Of a stretch of DNA of 64,000 nucleotides, positions 9,135-17,399 are shown in pieces. Position numbers and translations under genes: made by a program. The notes under the pieces were generated by a model. That model was not told where the DNA came from. It did no database searches and worked only from the letters and a program-made list of their open reading frames with translations. Numbering within the stretch: position 1 is the stretch's first letter; the number at the start of each line of letters is the position of its first letter. The stretch lies in NCBI GenBank assembly GCA_017416505.1, contig JAFQCI010000093.1:15447-79446 (forward strand), read 5' to 3'. This DNA comes from Lachnospiraceae bacterium. GTDB taxonomy: Bacteria; Bacillota_A; Clostridia; Lachnospirales; Lachnospiraceae.

Positions 9135-10342
9135 ATGAATGTAATTCAAAAATATTGGAATTCCATATATCATTATGTACTATTATTAATTCCAGGCTTT
9201 TGTATTTGTGCAGGACTTTTCGGAACTATCTGGAAGCTGGTGGGAAAACATTCTCATCTTTCCTGGTTTCAAGTCGGCTTGTTCGACTTCAGCCAAATCA
9301 TTTACCTTGGAATTTCCCTTTATTTTATTTATCAAAACAAGCGAAACCATACCTATTTTATTAACCATTTATTCCCTGTGAAACTTTTTATTACCATTGC
9401 ACTAACCATTCAATATAATTTTCTTTTATATTTATTTCCTTCAGAGTATGCATGGGGATGTACCTTTTTATTTTTTGCTGTTTCCATATTTTTCTTTGAT
9501 ACTGTTATGATGATAATCGATGTTCTTTCCTATCTTCTTTCACTTGGCATTGCTACCTGCCTAAAACCGGAATACTTTCTTCCGGTTGAAAGTGAAGAGA
9601 TATGGGAAGCCTTAACGTTTCGGGTTGTCGTTTTACTACTTACAAGTATTTGTGTAATATTGATTGTATATTTCACAGAAAGATTTTTAATACAAGCTAA
9701 GATAAACAGCGAAGAAAATACGGAATTGTTACAAAAACAAGTAGAATATTACCAAAGCTCGGATTTATTAGATACAGAACTACGAAAATTCCGCCATGAC
9801 ATTAAAAATCATTTTATTTGCATGGAATATCTTTTCCAAAACAAAGACATGGAAAACCTGCAAACTTATTTTGACGATTTAAAAAATCCTTTGCTTTCCA
9901 AGAAAGAGTTTATTTTTCGGGTAATCATATTATAGATGCTATTTTAAATCATGATATCTCCCGCCGTTGTTCCAAAACAGTAAATATCATTGTATTTGGT
10001 TCCCTTAAGGATGATTTCTCCATTTCTGCAATGGATTTATGTACTTTGTTTTCCAACATTCTTTCCAATGCTATTACTTCTGTGAACAAATGTGACACTT
10101 CCATGAAACCGGAACTTACCATTCAATTCCAGACCGGAAGCCACTATTTTTCCATTAATGTTACCAATAGTATCTGTGAAGAAGACACAAAAAAACTGAA
10201 TCAAAAACCAAAGAAAGCTACAAACCGTAATCATGGATTCGGGTTGAATAAAATAAACGAAATTGTTGAGAAATACAACGGAAATTTTGAACAGACATTA
10301 CAGGAAGAAACCATGATAACCAAAGTATATCTTCCTCTTTAA
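9135..10342 (+). pseudogene. AgrC-like sensor histidine kinase, frameshifted
   Basis: The first frame (9135-9935) encodes a six-span membrane domain and the kinase H-box LRKFRHDIKNHF, then stops. From 9917 the frame two bases on reads SGNHIIDAILNHD, then MDLCTLFSNILSNAITSVNK (N-box) and NHGFGLNKINEIVEKYNGNF (G-box), ending at 10342. Together this is a ~402-residue GHKL kinase of the AgrC class. The break is at the T-run 9913-9917: six Ts instead of five restore one continuous frame. RBS CCGGAGGAG precedes the ATG. The downstream LytTR regulator is intact and 50 bases away. It could be a true pseudogene, a phase-variable homopolymer or a sequencing error. Confidence 0.8.
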
Positions 10343-10391
10343 AAGAATTGCCCCAACATCATTATATAGAAAGGATAGACAGGTACAAATT

Positions 10392-11108
10392 ATGTATATT
10401 GCATTTTGTGATGACCATGAAGCCGTCATCAACCAATTAAATCAACTAATTACGGAATTTGATAAAGAAACTCACACCAAAAACACCCTTGTTTCCTTTT
10501 CAACTCCTTCCGAATTATATGCCCATATGCAGACAAATAAAGTTGATATTATTTTTATGGATTTGGAGTTTTCTGATACTACCGAAGATGGGATTGAATG
10601 GTCGAAAAAGATAGCAAAACAGTTTCCCCACACCATCATTATCATCCTTACCGCCTATGAATCCAGATATAAAGAAGGTTTTGTTGCCCGGGCTTTTCGT
10701 TTTATGACAAAACCCATTCAAAAGAAGGAACTTTTTGAAAATTTATATGCCTGCCTGGAAGAGCTGCAACTCTCCCAGGCTGTATCCTTGCTTCAATATG
10801 GTGCTCCTTATGAAATCCTTTTAAAAGATATTTTTTATATTTCTGCCCAATCCGGAGGAAGTGAATTATGGACCCGTTCCCATATATTTGTCTCAGAAAA
10901 GAGCCTGCTTCAATGGGAAGAAGAACTTCCATCCACCACCTTTTTCCGCTGCCATAAAAAATATCTGGTAAATCTACTTCAGATAGAAAAGTTCGAAAAC
11001 CGTATACTAACCCTCATTAACGGCGAAAAAATCCCCATTTCCAGAAGGAAATGGAGAGAATTTCAAATTGCTTATATGAAATTTGATGTTCTAAACAATG
11101 GCTTATAA
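10392..11108 (+). CDS. LytTR-family response regulator (AgrA-like)
   Basis: 238 residues: an N-terminal receiver (1-~120) with acidic pocket FCDD and phospho-acceptor in IIFMDLEF, then a C-terminal LytTR DNA-binding domain (~140-238) with TTFFRCHKKYLVNL and the late basic stretch ISRRKWREFQ. It is paired with the frameshifted AgrC-like kinase just upstream. If that kinase is dead, this regulator is orphaned or served by the second AgrC encoded at 17400-18707. No agrB or agrD gene adjoins this pair. LytTR regulators bind pairs of short direct repeats and commonly control exported peptides or surface proteins. Confidence 0.87.
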   Translation: MYIAFCDDHEAVINQLNQLITEFDKETHTKNTLVSFSTPSELYAHMQTNKVDIIFMDLEFSDTTEDGIEWSKKIAKQFPHTIIIILTAYESRYKEGFVARAFRFMTKPIQKKELFENLYACLEELQLSQAVSLLQYGAPYEILLKDIFYISAQSGGSELWTRSHIFVSEKSLLQWEEELPSTTFFRCHKKYLVNLLQIEKFENRILTLINGEKIPISRRKWREFQIAYMKFDVLNNGL

Positions 11109-11140
11109 ACAAACCTAAATTATTCTGCTCTTACCTCGCA

Positions 11141-11164
11141 TTACTGTTCACACGTGAACAGTAA
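11141..11164. repeat. GTTACTGTTCAC-family palindrome, copy 1
   Basis: TTACTGTTCAC followed after two bases by its reverse complement GTGAACAGTAA. It ends six bases beyond the stop of the leftward kinase gene at 11170. Related copies lie at 28830, 52544, 53752 and 55221, each just downstream of a leftward gene. Confidence 0.7.
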
Positions 11165-11169
11165 CTACC

Positions 11170-13125
11170 TCATTCTTCTTTTTTTGCAAGATAAAGGTTT
11201 ACAACGAATAGGTCCCCGTTAATTTCCATTTTTAGCTCACCTCCCTGAAGGGACATAAGACTTTGCGCAATGGACAGGCCAAGTCCATTGCCCTGGGTAT
11301 TTCTTGAGGTATCTCCCCGGACAAATCTTTGTGATAATTCCTCTGCGGAAATATTCAACTGATATTTTGAAATATTTTTTAAGGTTATAACACAAAAATC
11401 CTGGGTTTCACTAATATTAACATAAAATCTCGTTCCTTCTAATGTATATTTATTCACATTAGAAAAAAGATTGTCAAGCACACGCCATAAAAGTTTTCCA
11501 TCCCCTAAAGCAACCTTTGTACCCTCCCCAGGAGTATAAACGGTCTGCAAATGAATCTGATTGAATTTATTTTCGTACTCCCCTAGTGCCTGGGACATGA
11601 TTTCCCCAACATTAATATCTGTTAAGTTTACTTCCATATTTCCTGTGGCTGCCTTAGACGCCTCTATCACATTATCTGTAAGGTCTTTTAAACGCAGGGA
11701 CTGTTTATCCACGATAGCCAGATATTCCTTAATCTTAGGATTTTCCACCTCTTCTTTTTTCATTAAATCTACATAATTAATAATGGATGTAAGTGGAGTT
11801 TTTATATCATGAGAAACATTTGTAATCAATTCTACTTTAAGTTGTTCGCTTTTCATTTTTTCTGCAATGGCACTTTTTAAGCCCTCTGAAATATGATTAA
11901 TACATTCTCCATGCTCCCGCACAATGCCATGCATTCCCTTGGTCTCTACCTTGGCATTTATCTCTCCTTTTTGCAGTTCTTTTGTCACGATATGTATTTT
12001 CAAAAATCGAGAATATAAATGCAGGGTATAAATGAATTTTACAATTTCAAACACTAAAAACGAAATCACTATACCATCTATGCCAAATGGTATGTGATCT
12101 AACAAATATAACAAGTAAATTCCTTCTATAACCGTTGTACCTATAATAATACATAATGCGTCCTTTTTTGCATCTGCATTTGCAAACATCGGTTTCATCA
12201 CTTTCTTTAAGAAAGAGATGATAAAACCTATCATACTATTTTTCTTCCATGTTCCATTCGCAAATTTTAAAATCAGTGTTTCTATCACTACAATTGCTAC
12301 AAAGAAACAGGTTAACAATTCCACCAGCATTTCTCCATAAGAAAAATAAGAAAGCTGATACAGGACGTAGGTTTTATTGGATTCTATTGTTATCGTTACA
12401 GCAAATACAATTAAGAACATAAGTAAAAGAAGTTCCAAAGGAATCTTATCTTTCCATTCTGCGGCAATCCTTTTGTCCTTTTTTAAGCTGGAAGCAAATA
12501 GCATTACTGTAAGTACCAGCACCAACACCAGCATAACCGCTATAAATGTTATGATTCCATTCATATTGTTATGAATTTTAGAAAACATTCTATAATTATT
12601 ATATATTGCACCCTCAGATTCAAACACTTTATTCAGATAACTTTCAATATAAATATTGGTTTTCTTCTTTAACCCATTCTCACCATTTTTTATATCATAT
12701 TCTAATGTTACTGTGTTCACATAATCTACATTCCAATTTGAAAAAGTCTGATAAGTCTTATCACCTACTTTTACACTAAACTGATAGTTTGAATCCAGAA
12801 AATTAGTATTCCTAAAATATGGTACAATGCTCCCACCTGACATTTCATCCAAATTCGGTAAAATATTATATTCATGAACCAATGCTTCCTGTTCACTAAT
12901 TAATTTTCTAGCAATACTTGTATCTTTAAATTCCTCCGCATCGTGAAAAGCCTGAACCATAAATATCGTAAATACCAAAACCGTTAGGCACAAAGCCAGA
13001 AGCACTTCTCTTATATATCTTTGTTTTGCTAAAAAACTTGAAATATTGGAAAAGCATTTCTTTATTTTCCTATCGTTTGTTTGTTCATTATTTCTTTGTT
13101 CATTGTTTTTTTCTTTGCCGTCCAT
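11170..13125 (-). CDS. Membrane sensor histidine kinase
   Basis: 651 residues. The first ~38 are hydrophilic and N/E/K-rich. Next come TM1 (about 41-62), an extracytoplasmic loop of ~130 residues, and a cluster of further hydrophobic segments to about 360. The kinase core has H-box LITNVSHDIKTPLTSIINY, N-box VLDNLFSNVNKYT and G-box TQGNGLGLSIAQSL, so all catalytic elements are present. It lies 14 bases downstream of its OmpR-type regulator gene (13140-13832) in one operon. The long multi-span sensor resembles kinases of envelope-stress or antimicrobial-peptide systems, but the signal is unknown. Confidence 0.87.
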   Translation of the reverse strand: MDGKEKNNEQRNNEQTNDRKIKKCFSNISSFLAKQRYIREVLLALCLTVLVFTIFMVQAFHDAEEFKDTSIARKLISEQEALVHEYNILPNLDEMSGGSIVPYFRNTNFLDSNYQFSVKVGDKTYQTFSNWNVDYVNTVTLEYDIKNGENGLKKKTNIYIESYLNKVFESEGAIYNNYRMFSKIHNNMNGIITFIAVMLVLVLVLTVMLFASSLKKDKRIAAEWKDKIPLELLLLMFLIVFAVTITIESNKTYVLYQLSYFSYGEMLVELLTCFFVAIVVIETLILKFANGTWKKNSMIGFIISFLKKVMKPMFANADAKKDALCIIIGTTVIEGIYLLYLLDHIPFGIDGIVISFLVFEIVKFIYTLHLYSRFLKIHIVTKELQKGEINAKVETKGMHGIVREHGECINHISEGLKSAIAEKMKSEQLKVELITNVSHDIKTPLTSIINYVDLMKKEEVENPKIKEYLAIVDKQSLRLKDLTDNVIEASKAATGNMEVNLTDINVGEIMSQALGEYENKFNQIHLQTVYTPGEGTKVALGDGKLLWRVLDNLFSNVNKYTLEGTRFYVNISETQDFCVITLKNISKYQLNISAEELSQRFVRGDTSRNTQGNGLGLSIAQSLMSLQGGELKMEINGDLFVVNLYLAKKEE

Positions 13126-13139
13126 GTCTTCACCCTTTC

Positions 13140-13832
13140 TTATTCACATTTATATCCATGCCCCCATACCACTTTGATATGTTCCGGTTCTGCCGGATTG
13201 ATTTCGATTTTTTCCCGAATATGTCGGATATGTACCGCAACCGTCTTGTCCGTACCATCCATATCATAAATAGAATCCTTCCACACCTGCTGATAGATTT
13301 CTTTTGAAGAAAATACTTTTCCAGGGCTTCCCGCAAGAAGTTTTAATATTTCATATTCCATCGGTGTAAGTTTTACTTCTTCACCATATATAAATACCTG
13401 CTTTAATTCATCATCTATTTCAATTCCATTTACTTTAATGGCAGATACCTTTTTTACTGCACTTCCCAACATAGTGTATCTTCGCAAATTTGATTTTACC
13501 CTTGCAATCACCTCCACTGGATTAAATGGTTTTGTAACATAATCATCCGCCCCCACATTAAGCCCTAGAATTTTATCTGTATCTTCACTTTTAGCTGATA
13601 AAAAAATAACTGGTAAATTAGATATTTTTCGTATTTCATTCAAAGCACAAATTCCATCCATTATAGGCATCATGATATCTAACAACGCAAGATGAATTTC
13701 ATTTTCTCTGATGATATCTATTGCTTCTTTTCCATTATAAGCCTTGAAAACCTTGATATCTTCTGAAGACAAATATATTTCCAATGCATTTACAATGTCC
13801 TTTTCATCATCACAAATTAAAACATTATACAT
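13140..13832 (-). CDS. OmpR-family response regulator
   Basis: 230 residues: receiver domain with acidic pair CDDEKD, phospho-acceptor in LALLDIMMP, and switch Lys in DYVTKPFNP; then a winged-helix effector with LTPMEYEILKLLAG and DKTVAVHIRHIREKIE. This is the standard OmpR/PhoB layout and length. It is the first gene of a two-gene operon with the kinase at 11170-13125 and probably controls its own operon and membrane-directed targets. No ABC transporter is adjacent, so the regulon cannot be read from context. Confidence 0.9.
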   Translation of the reverse strand: MYNVLICDDEKDIVNALEIYLSSEDIKVFKAYNGKEAIDIIRENEIHLALLDIMMPIMDGICALNEIRKISNLPVIFLSAKSEDTDKILGLNVGADDYVTKPFNPVEVIARVKSNLRRYTMLGSAVKKVSAIKVNGIEIDDELKQVFIYGEEVKLTPMEYEILKLLAGSPGKVFSSKEIYQQVWKDSIYDMDGTDKTVAVHIRHIREKIEINPAEPEHIKVVWGHGYKCE

Positions 13833-13876
13833 AACCGGTTACCATCCTATCTCCTATTTTGTATACAAAAATGTTG

Positions 13877-13942
13877 GGGTCAAAAAGTATTTTGACCCAT
13901 GATACCTACGAATTGCTACGCACTTTGTGCTTCTGGTATCAT
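13877..13942. repeat. Two adjacent palindromes, GGGTCAAAA stem and GATACC repeat
   Basis: GGGTCAAAA (13877-13885) pairs with TTTTGACCC (13890-13898). Immediately after it, ATGATACC (13899-13906) pairs with GGTATCAT (13935-13942) around an inner TACGAATTGCTACGCACTTT segment. A 33-base part of the second unit is repeated exactly at 51959-51991. This lies in the gap between the regulator at 13832 and the coiled-coil gene, where otherwise only a promoter is visible. Confidence 0.65.
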
Positions 13943-14056
13943 ACACATAGAGTATAATATTTTATTTCTTTATATACAACTACATAAAAGGTTAAGATTT
14001 TATTAATTTCAAAGTTGTATAATATGTAAATCATTTATTTTCTTTTGAAATATATG

Positions 14057-14084
14057 TTGACATTCACGAAATATATGGTATACT
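14057..14084 (+). promoter_or_regulatory. Sigma-A-type promoter for the coiled-coil gene
   Basis: TTGACA (14057-14062) and TATACT (14079-14084) with a 16-base spacer. The predicted start of transcription leaves a leader of about 90 bases before the RBS AAAGGAGG of the gene at 14179. Confidence 0.6.
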
Positions 14085-14178
14085 TATGCATATAAAATTT
14101 TTTATCATGCCATACAGCATGAATGAATTTTTATAATTGTAAATTAAAACTAAAATAAATATGAAAGGAGGCTATCCA

Positions 14179-14901
14179 ATGTTAGATGTAAAAGATATTG
14201 AAATACTTCGAAATGTAATTTCAGAAGTAGTAGATGTAAGATTTGATAAAGTTGAAACCAGGCTTGAGAAAATCGACTCTAGAATTGAAAATGTTGAAAA
14301 CAAAATCGAGAATCTTGAAACTAAAATTGAAAATCTTGAAACTAGAATTGAAAATATCGAAGCCAAACTTGAGAATCTTGAAACTAGAATTGAAAATATC
14401 GAAGCCAGACTTGAGAATCTTGAAACTAGAATTGAAAATATCGAAGCCAGACTTGAGAATGTCGAAAACAGACTCGAGATTGTCGAAGCCAGACTTGAGA
14501 ATGTCGAAAACAGACTCGAGATTGTCGAAGCCAGACTTGAGAATGTCGAAAACAGACTCGAGATTGTCGAAGCTAGACTTGAAAATGTCGAAAACAGACT
14601 TGAGATTGTCGAAACTGGACTTGAGAATGTCAAAATCAGACTTGAGGTTGTCGAAACTGAACTTGAGAATGTCAAAATCAGACTTACTGAAATCGATGTT
14701 AAACTCATTGAAATCAATGCTGAAATATCAAATATCAAATCTACGATTGAAAACGAACTACGACCAAATATCACCATAATAGCAGAAGGTCATTTAACCT
14801 TAAACAAGAAAATTAACGAAGTATTTAACATTCGAGATGAACACGAATTACTCTTTATCCGAATCAACCGTTTAGAAAATGAATTAATAAAAGTTCAATA
14901 A
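14179..14901 (+). CDS. Heptad-repeat coiled-coil protein
   Basis: About 240 residues. The start at 14179 (MLDVKDIEIL) is chosen because AAAGGAGG is seven bases upstream; the ATG at 14161 lies before that RBS. Nearly the whole protein from residue 20 to 180 is a run of seven-residue units such as LETRIEN, IEARLEN and VENRLEI, with I/V and L in the a and d positions: a long parallel coiled coil. No signal peptide or membrane segment is present. The C-terminal ~60 residues leave the repeat. Function is not recognised; such proteins serve as spacers, scaffolds or oligomerisation rods. It is isolated from neighbours by gaps. Confidence 0.7.
   Translation: MLDVKDIEILRNVISEVVDVRFDKVETRLEKIDSRIENVENKIENLETKIENLETRIENIEAKLENLETRIENIEARLENLETRIENIEARLENVENRLEIVEARLENVENRLEIVEARLENVENRLEIVEARLENVENRLEIVETGLENVKIRLEVVETELENVKIRLTEIDVKLIEINAEISNIKSTIENELRPNITIIAEGHLTLNKKINEVFNIRDEHELLFIRINRLENELIKVQ
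14266..14700 (+). repeat. Tandem 21/42-bp repeats inside the coiled-coil gene
   Basis: At the DNA level the gene is built of 42-base units (two heptads). An early type reads CTTGAAACTAGAATTGAAAA and a later type GTCGAAAACAGACTCGAGAT, each present in several near-identical copies. This looks like recent expansion by slippage or unequal recombination, so copy number may differ between strains. Confidence 0.75.
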
Positions 14902-15105
14902 CATTTCCTAGGAACCATTCAAACAAATAATTAAAGTAAAATATCATTAAAAATTTCAGGCATCCACTAAAACTATATCCTAAATTCTATGAAACCTCCT
15001 TGGCATTTGAGATAATTTCCTGTTTTCATATTTTTAACCAAAAATATAAGTAAAACAGAACAAAACAGGTATTACTTTTTCAAAAATACATATACAAAAG
15101 AATAT

Positions 15106-15149
15106 TTCTGTTATACATTCTTCTTTTATATTAACTCTATTGTTAAAAT
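15106..15149 (+). promoter_or_regulatory. Promoter of the XRE gene with motif shared with agrA
   Basis: TTCTTT (15121-15126) and TAAAAT (15144-15149) with a 17-base spacer. The bases 15106-15132 match 16497-16523 upstream of agrA at 22 of 27 positions, including CATTCTTCTTTTAT, in the same position relative to the -10. This suggests a shared operator. Confidence 0.5.
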
Positions 15150-15173
15150 GTATTTAGCAAAGGAGGGATATAT

Positions 15174-15521
15174 TTGAAACAACAATACCTTGAAATGGGA
15201 AATCGAATCAAATTACGCCGAAAGGAACTTAGAATAAAACAAAATGAATTAGCAGAACTTTTGGATATTTCTAACAACCATATGTCATCAATTGAAACTG
15301 GAAAACAAAAACCAAGTATGGATACTTTCATAAAAATCTGTGAAAATTTAAAAGTTACTCCAGATTATTTACTACTTGGTTGTATGCATATGGTAAATAT
15401 TCCTCAGGATATCTCTGATAAACTACGACTATGTAGTGAAGAAGATATCACGCTGGCTAAAAACATAATAGAATTATTAGTAGATAGAAATAAAACTATC
15501 TGGAATGATGAGAAAATGTAA
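15174..15521 (+). CDS. XRE-family transcriptional regulator
   Basis: 115 residues, TTG start at 15174 seven bases after AGGAGG. Residues ~8-65 are a Cro/C1-type helix-turn-helix (RRKELRIKQNELAELLDISN, then HMSSIETGKQKPSMDT), followed by KICENLKVTPDYLLLG, typical of short XRE regulators. The last ~45 residues may form a dimerisation helix. It converges on agrB with a shared terminator between them. Its promoter carries a motif also found ahead of agrA, so it may regulate, or be co-regulated with, the agr locus (inference). Confidence 0.8.
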   Translation: MKQQYLEMGNRIKLRRKELRIKQNELAELLDISNNHMSSIETGKQKPSMDTFIKICENLKVTPDYLLLGCMHMVNIPQDISDKLRLCSEEDITLAKNIIELLVDRNKTIWNDEKM

Positions 15522-15529
15522 AAATCACA

Positions 15530-15565
15530 AAACCGAGGAATCACTTCTTAGTGATTCCTCGGTTT
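15530..15565. terminator. Bidirectional terminator between XRE gene and agrB
   Basis: Perfect 16-pair stem AAACCGAGGAATCACT / AGTGATTCCTCGGTTT with a four-base loop, flanked by A-rich and T-rich ends. It sits between two convergent genes. Confidence 0.85.
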
Positions 15566-15568
15566 CCG

Positions 15569-16141
15569 CTATTTGCTGTTTTTCACCCGGACTATGCACG
15601 GTATTTGCAAGCCTGCGACTAATATAATTCCTATGGAAATACATATCGCATAAGTTTCCTGTTGGCACAGATATAGTACCAGATTCATTCCATAAAAGAA
15701 AAGTGTAATTATTATTGTAGCAATCTTACAACATTTCTTTTCTTCCTGACTCAATCTACGATTTTCCGAATCAACAGGACTATGTAACATCAGACTTACC
15801 ATTGCTATCATCGTTGTTATTATCAGGCCATAATTATATTTTATATAAGAAGAAATAATTGTACAGGTAACCAGTAATACACTGGAAATAATTAAACAAT
15901 ACCATGCTTTCCTCGCATGATATCCGCCACTAAATTTTCTTATAAACGTAAATGGTAGAATAACGACAAAAGATTCTCCAAACCTTCCTATAAAAAAACC
16001 AATCATTCCTGCTAAAAATAACGGCGACATGGTAAACAAAATACTATAAAGTGCATATTCATACAATTCTCTGTCATCCGGATTTATGGCATCATATCGA
16101 ACCATCCACGATACCACTACTTCAGCAAAGCGGTAAATCAC
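15569..16141 (-). CDS. agrB: Accessory gene regulator protein AgrB
   Basis: 190-residue membrane endopeptidase that cleaves the AgrD propeptide and forms the cyclic autoinducer. The family signature is present: FIRKFSGGYHARKAWYCLI, with the catalytic His and Cys seven residues apart, plus hydrophobic segments from about residue 40 to the end. The GTG start at 16141 overlaps the TGA of agrD (GTGA), so substrate and processing enzyme are translationally coupled. The divergent agrA-agrC pair completes the quorum-sensing circuit. Transcription ends at the strong hairpin 15530-15565. Confidence 0.92.
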   Translation of the reverse strand: MIYRFAEVVVSWMVRYDAINPDDRELYEYALYSILFTMSPLFLAGMIGFFIGRFGESFVVILPFTFIRKFSGGYHARKAWYCLIISSVLLVTCTIISSYIKYNYGLIITTMIAMVSLMLHSPVDSENRRLSQEEKKCCKIATIIITLFFYGMNLVLYLCQQETYAICISIGIILVAGLQIPCIVRVKNSK

Positions 16142-16290
16142 TTACTGATTCTAAAGCGTGATAATTCTTTTGGAGCCTTTGGTTGATACGCAATTATACT
16201 GGACGCAGAGTTTGCATCTACACGTAAAAATACATTTAAAGCAGTTTTTACAGATTTTGCTGCCTTTTCAGACATTAATTTTCTTTCCAC
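16138..16290 (-). CDS. agrD: AgrD-like cyclic autoinducer propeptide, serine type
   Basis: 50-codon gene, GTG start at 16290 with AAGGAGG just upstream. An amphipathic leader (KAAKSVKTALNVFLRVDANS) is followed by ASSIIAYQPKAPKELSRF. The QPKAPKEL segment is the conserved AgrD C-terminal recognition region of Clostridia-type peptides. The five residues before it, S-I-I-A-Y, occupy the macrocycle. The position normally held by cysteine is serine (residue 31), so the product would be a lactone rather than a thiolactone, as in Staphylococcus intermedius AIP. It overlaps agrB by four bases. Confidence 0.85.
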   Translation of the reverse strand: MERKLMSEKAAKSVKTALNVFLRVDANSASSIIAYQPKAPKELSRFRISK

Positions 16291-16338
16291 GGCTTTTCCT
16301 CCTTTCCAAAAAAATTATCCTTGATTGCTACATATAAA

Positions 16339-16410
16339 ATCATACCTCATTCCGTCGAAAAATGCGAGCGTTTTGCACGAATGGTTAAAAAAGGGTCAAA
16401 AATGGTCAAA
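16339..16410 (-). promoter_or_regulatory. agrD promoter with paired AgrA/LytTR boxes
   Basis: On the minus strand TTTGACCATT (16401-16410) is followed by TTTTAACCATTCGTGCAAAA (16371-16390). The two ACCATT cores start exactly 21 bases apart, as in AgrA sites (9-bp repeats, 12-bp gap), with a third ACC between them. TATGAT (16339-16344) lies 41 bases after the second ACC. There is no good -35, as expected for an activated promoter. The same arrangement precedes the gene at 31878. The rest of the 16291-16686 gap holds the agrA promoter. Confidence 0.6.
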
Positions 16411-16496
16411 AACAGGTGTTTTTACCCATTTTGTGTATGTGTGACAGAATAAATTATATAATATATCGACTTAAAATTCAACTTTTAAAAGAATAA

Positions 16497-16540
16497 TTCT
16501 GCATTGCATTCTTCTTTTATTTTTCTAATACTGGTAGAAT
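16497..16540 (+). promoter_or_regulatory. agrA promoter with motif shared with the XRE gene
   Basis: TTCTTT (16512-16517), 17-base spacer, TAGAAT (16535-16540). The region 16497-16523 repeats the motif upstream of the XRE gene (22 of 27 bases). The leader to the agrA start is ~145 bases. Confidence 0.45.
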
Positions 16541-16686
16541 ATACCTCAAAAAGGATTCACCATCTTTCAAAAACAATTTATGTAAAATAGACAAAATTTT
16601 TTTGAACAGAAGTTTCAATAAACTCAATCCAAAATTTCCATTTGTTCCTGTAAATATATTTTTGATCGACAAAGGAGGAATTACCA

Positions 16687-17394
16687 ATGAGAATACTTAT
16701 TTGCGATGATGACGAATTAATCATTACCCAACTGCAAAAATATCTGAAAGAATTTTTTGAACAAATTCATATAAAATGTCCTGAAATCGTTACTTTTTCA
16801 AATGGAGAATCATTGCTCTTGGATACCGGTGAAAAAGACATCCTGTTTCTTGATATCGAAATGCCGGGAATGAATGGAATTTACGTAGGAAATGAATTAA
16901 AAAAGAGAAACAAAGACATTATTATTTTCATAGTATCCTCTTACTCTGAATACCTGGATGAAGCCATGCGTTTTCATGTATTCCGTTATCTTTCCAAACC
17001 TTTGGAAAAACAAAGGTTATTTCGTAATCTGAAAGATGCCTTACAGTTTTACAATGCCACTACAGTGAAGCTCACCATTGAGACTAAACAGGATACTTAC
17101 ACTGTTCGTACCACGGATATCGTTTTTGTAGAAGCTGATGGTCATACCGTTATCGTTCATACCATAGAAAGGGATTATGAATCCATACATAATATGCAGT
17201 ACTGGTCCCATACCCTTCCTAAAAACTGCTTTTTTCAAATACATCGGAGCTATATTGTAAACCTAGAACATGTCACAAACTTCGACTGCAATACGGTTCA
17301 TCTTTACAATAACCAGTTTACTGCTTATATGGCTCGAAGAAATCATTCACAGTTTAAAGAAGCCTATCTTTTATATTTAGAAAGTACGAGGTGA
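16687..17394 (+). CDS. agrA: LytTR response regulator AgrA
   Basis: 235 residues: receiver with ICDDDEL and phospho-acceptor in ILFLDIEMPGMNG, then LytTR DNA-binding domain (about 130-235) with VFVEADGHTVIVHT and FFQIHRSYIVNLEHV. RBS AAAGGAGGAATTACC precedes the ATG. The stop overlaps the upstream end of agrC. It is divergent from agrD-agrB, so the locus has the full agr complement. It probably activates the agrD promoter through the ACCATT boxes at 16380-16406 and may act at the matching site near 31650. Confidence 0.88.
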   Translation: MRILICDDDELIITQLQKYLKEFFEQIHIKCPEIVTFSNGESLLLDTGEKDILFLDIEMPGMNGIYVGNELKKRNKDIIIFIVSSYSEYLDEAMRFHVFRYLSKPLEKQRLFRNLKDALQFYNATTVKLTIETKQDTYTVRTTDIVFVEADGHTVIVHTIERDYESIHNMQYWSHTLPKNCFFQIHRSYIVNLEHVTNFDCNTVHLYNNQFTAYMARRNHSQFKEAYLLYLESTR

Positions 17395-17399
17395 GTCAG

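Noticed and set aside
14172..14777. Long minus-strand open frame rich in Ser/Phe opposite the coiled-coil gene.
   Set aside because: It is the antisense shadow of a repetitive A/G-rich gene and has no RBS.
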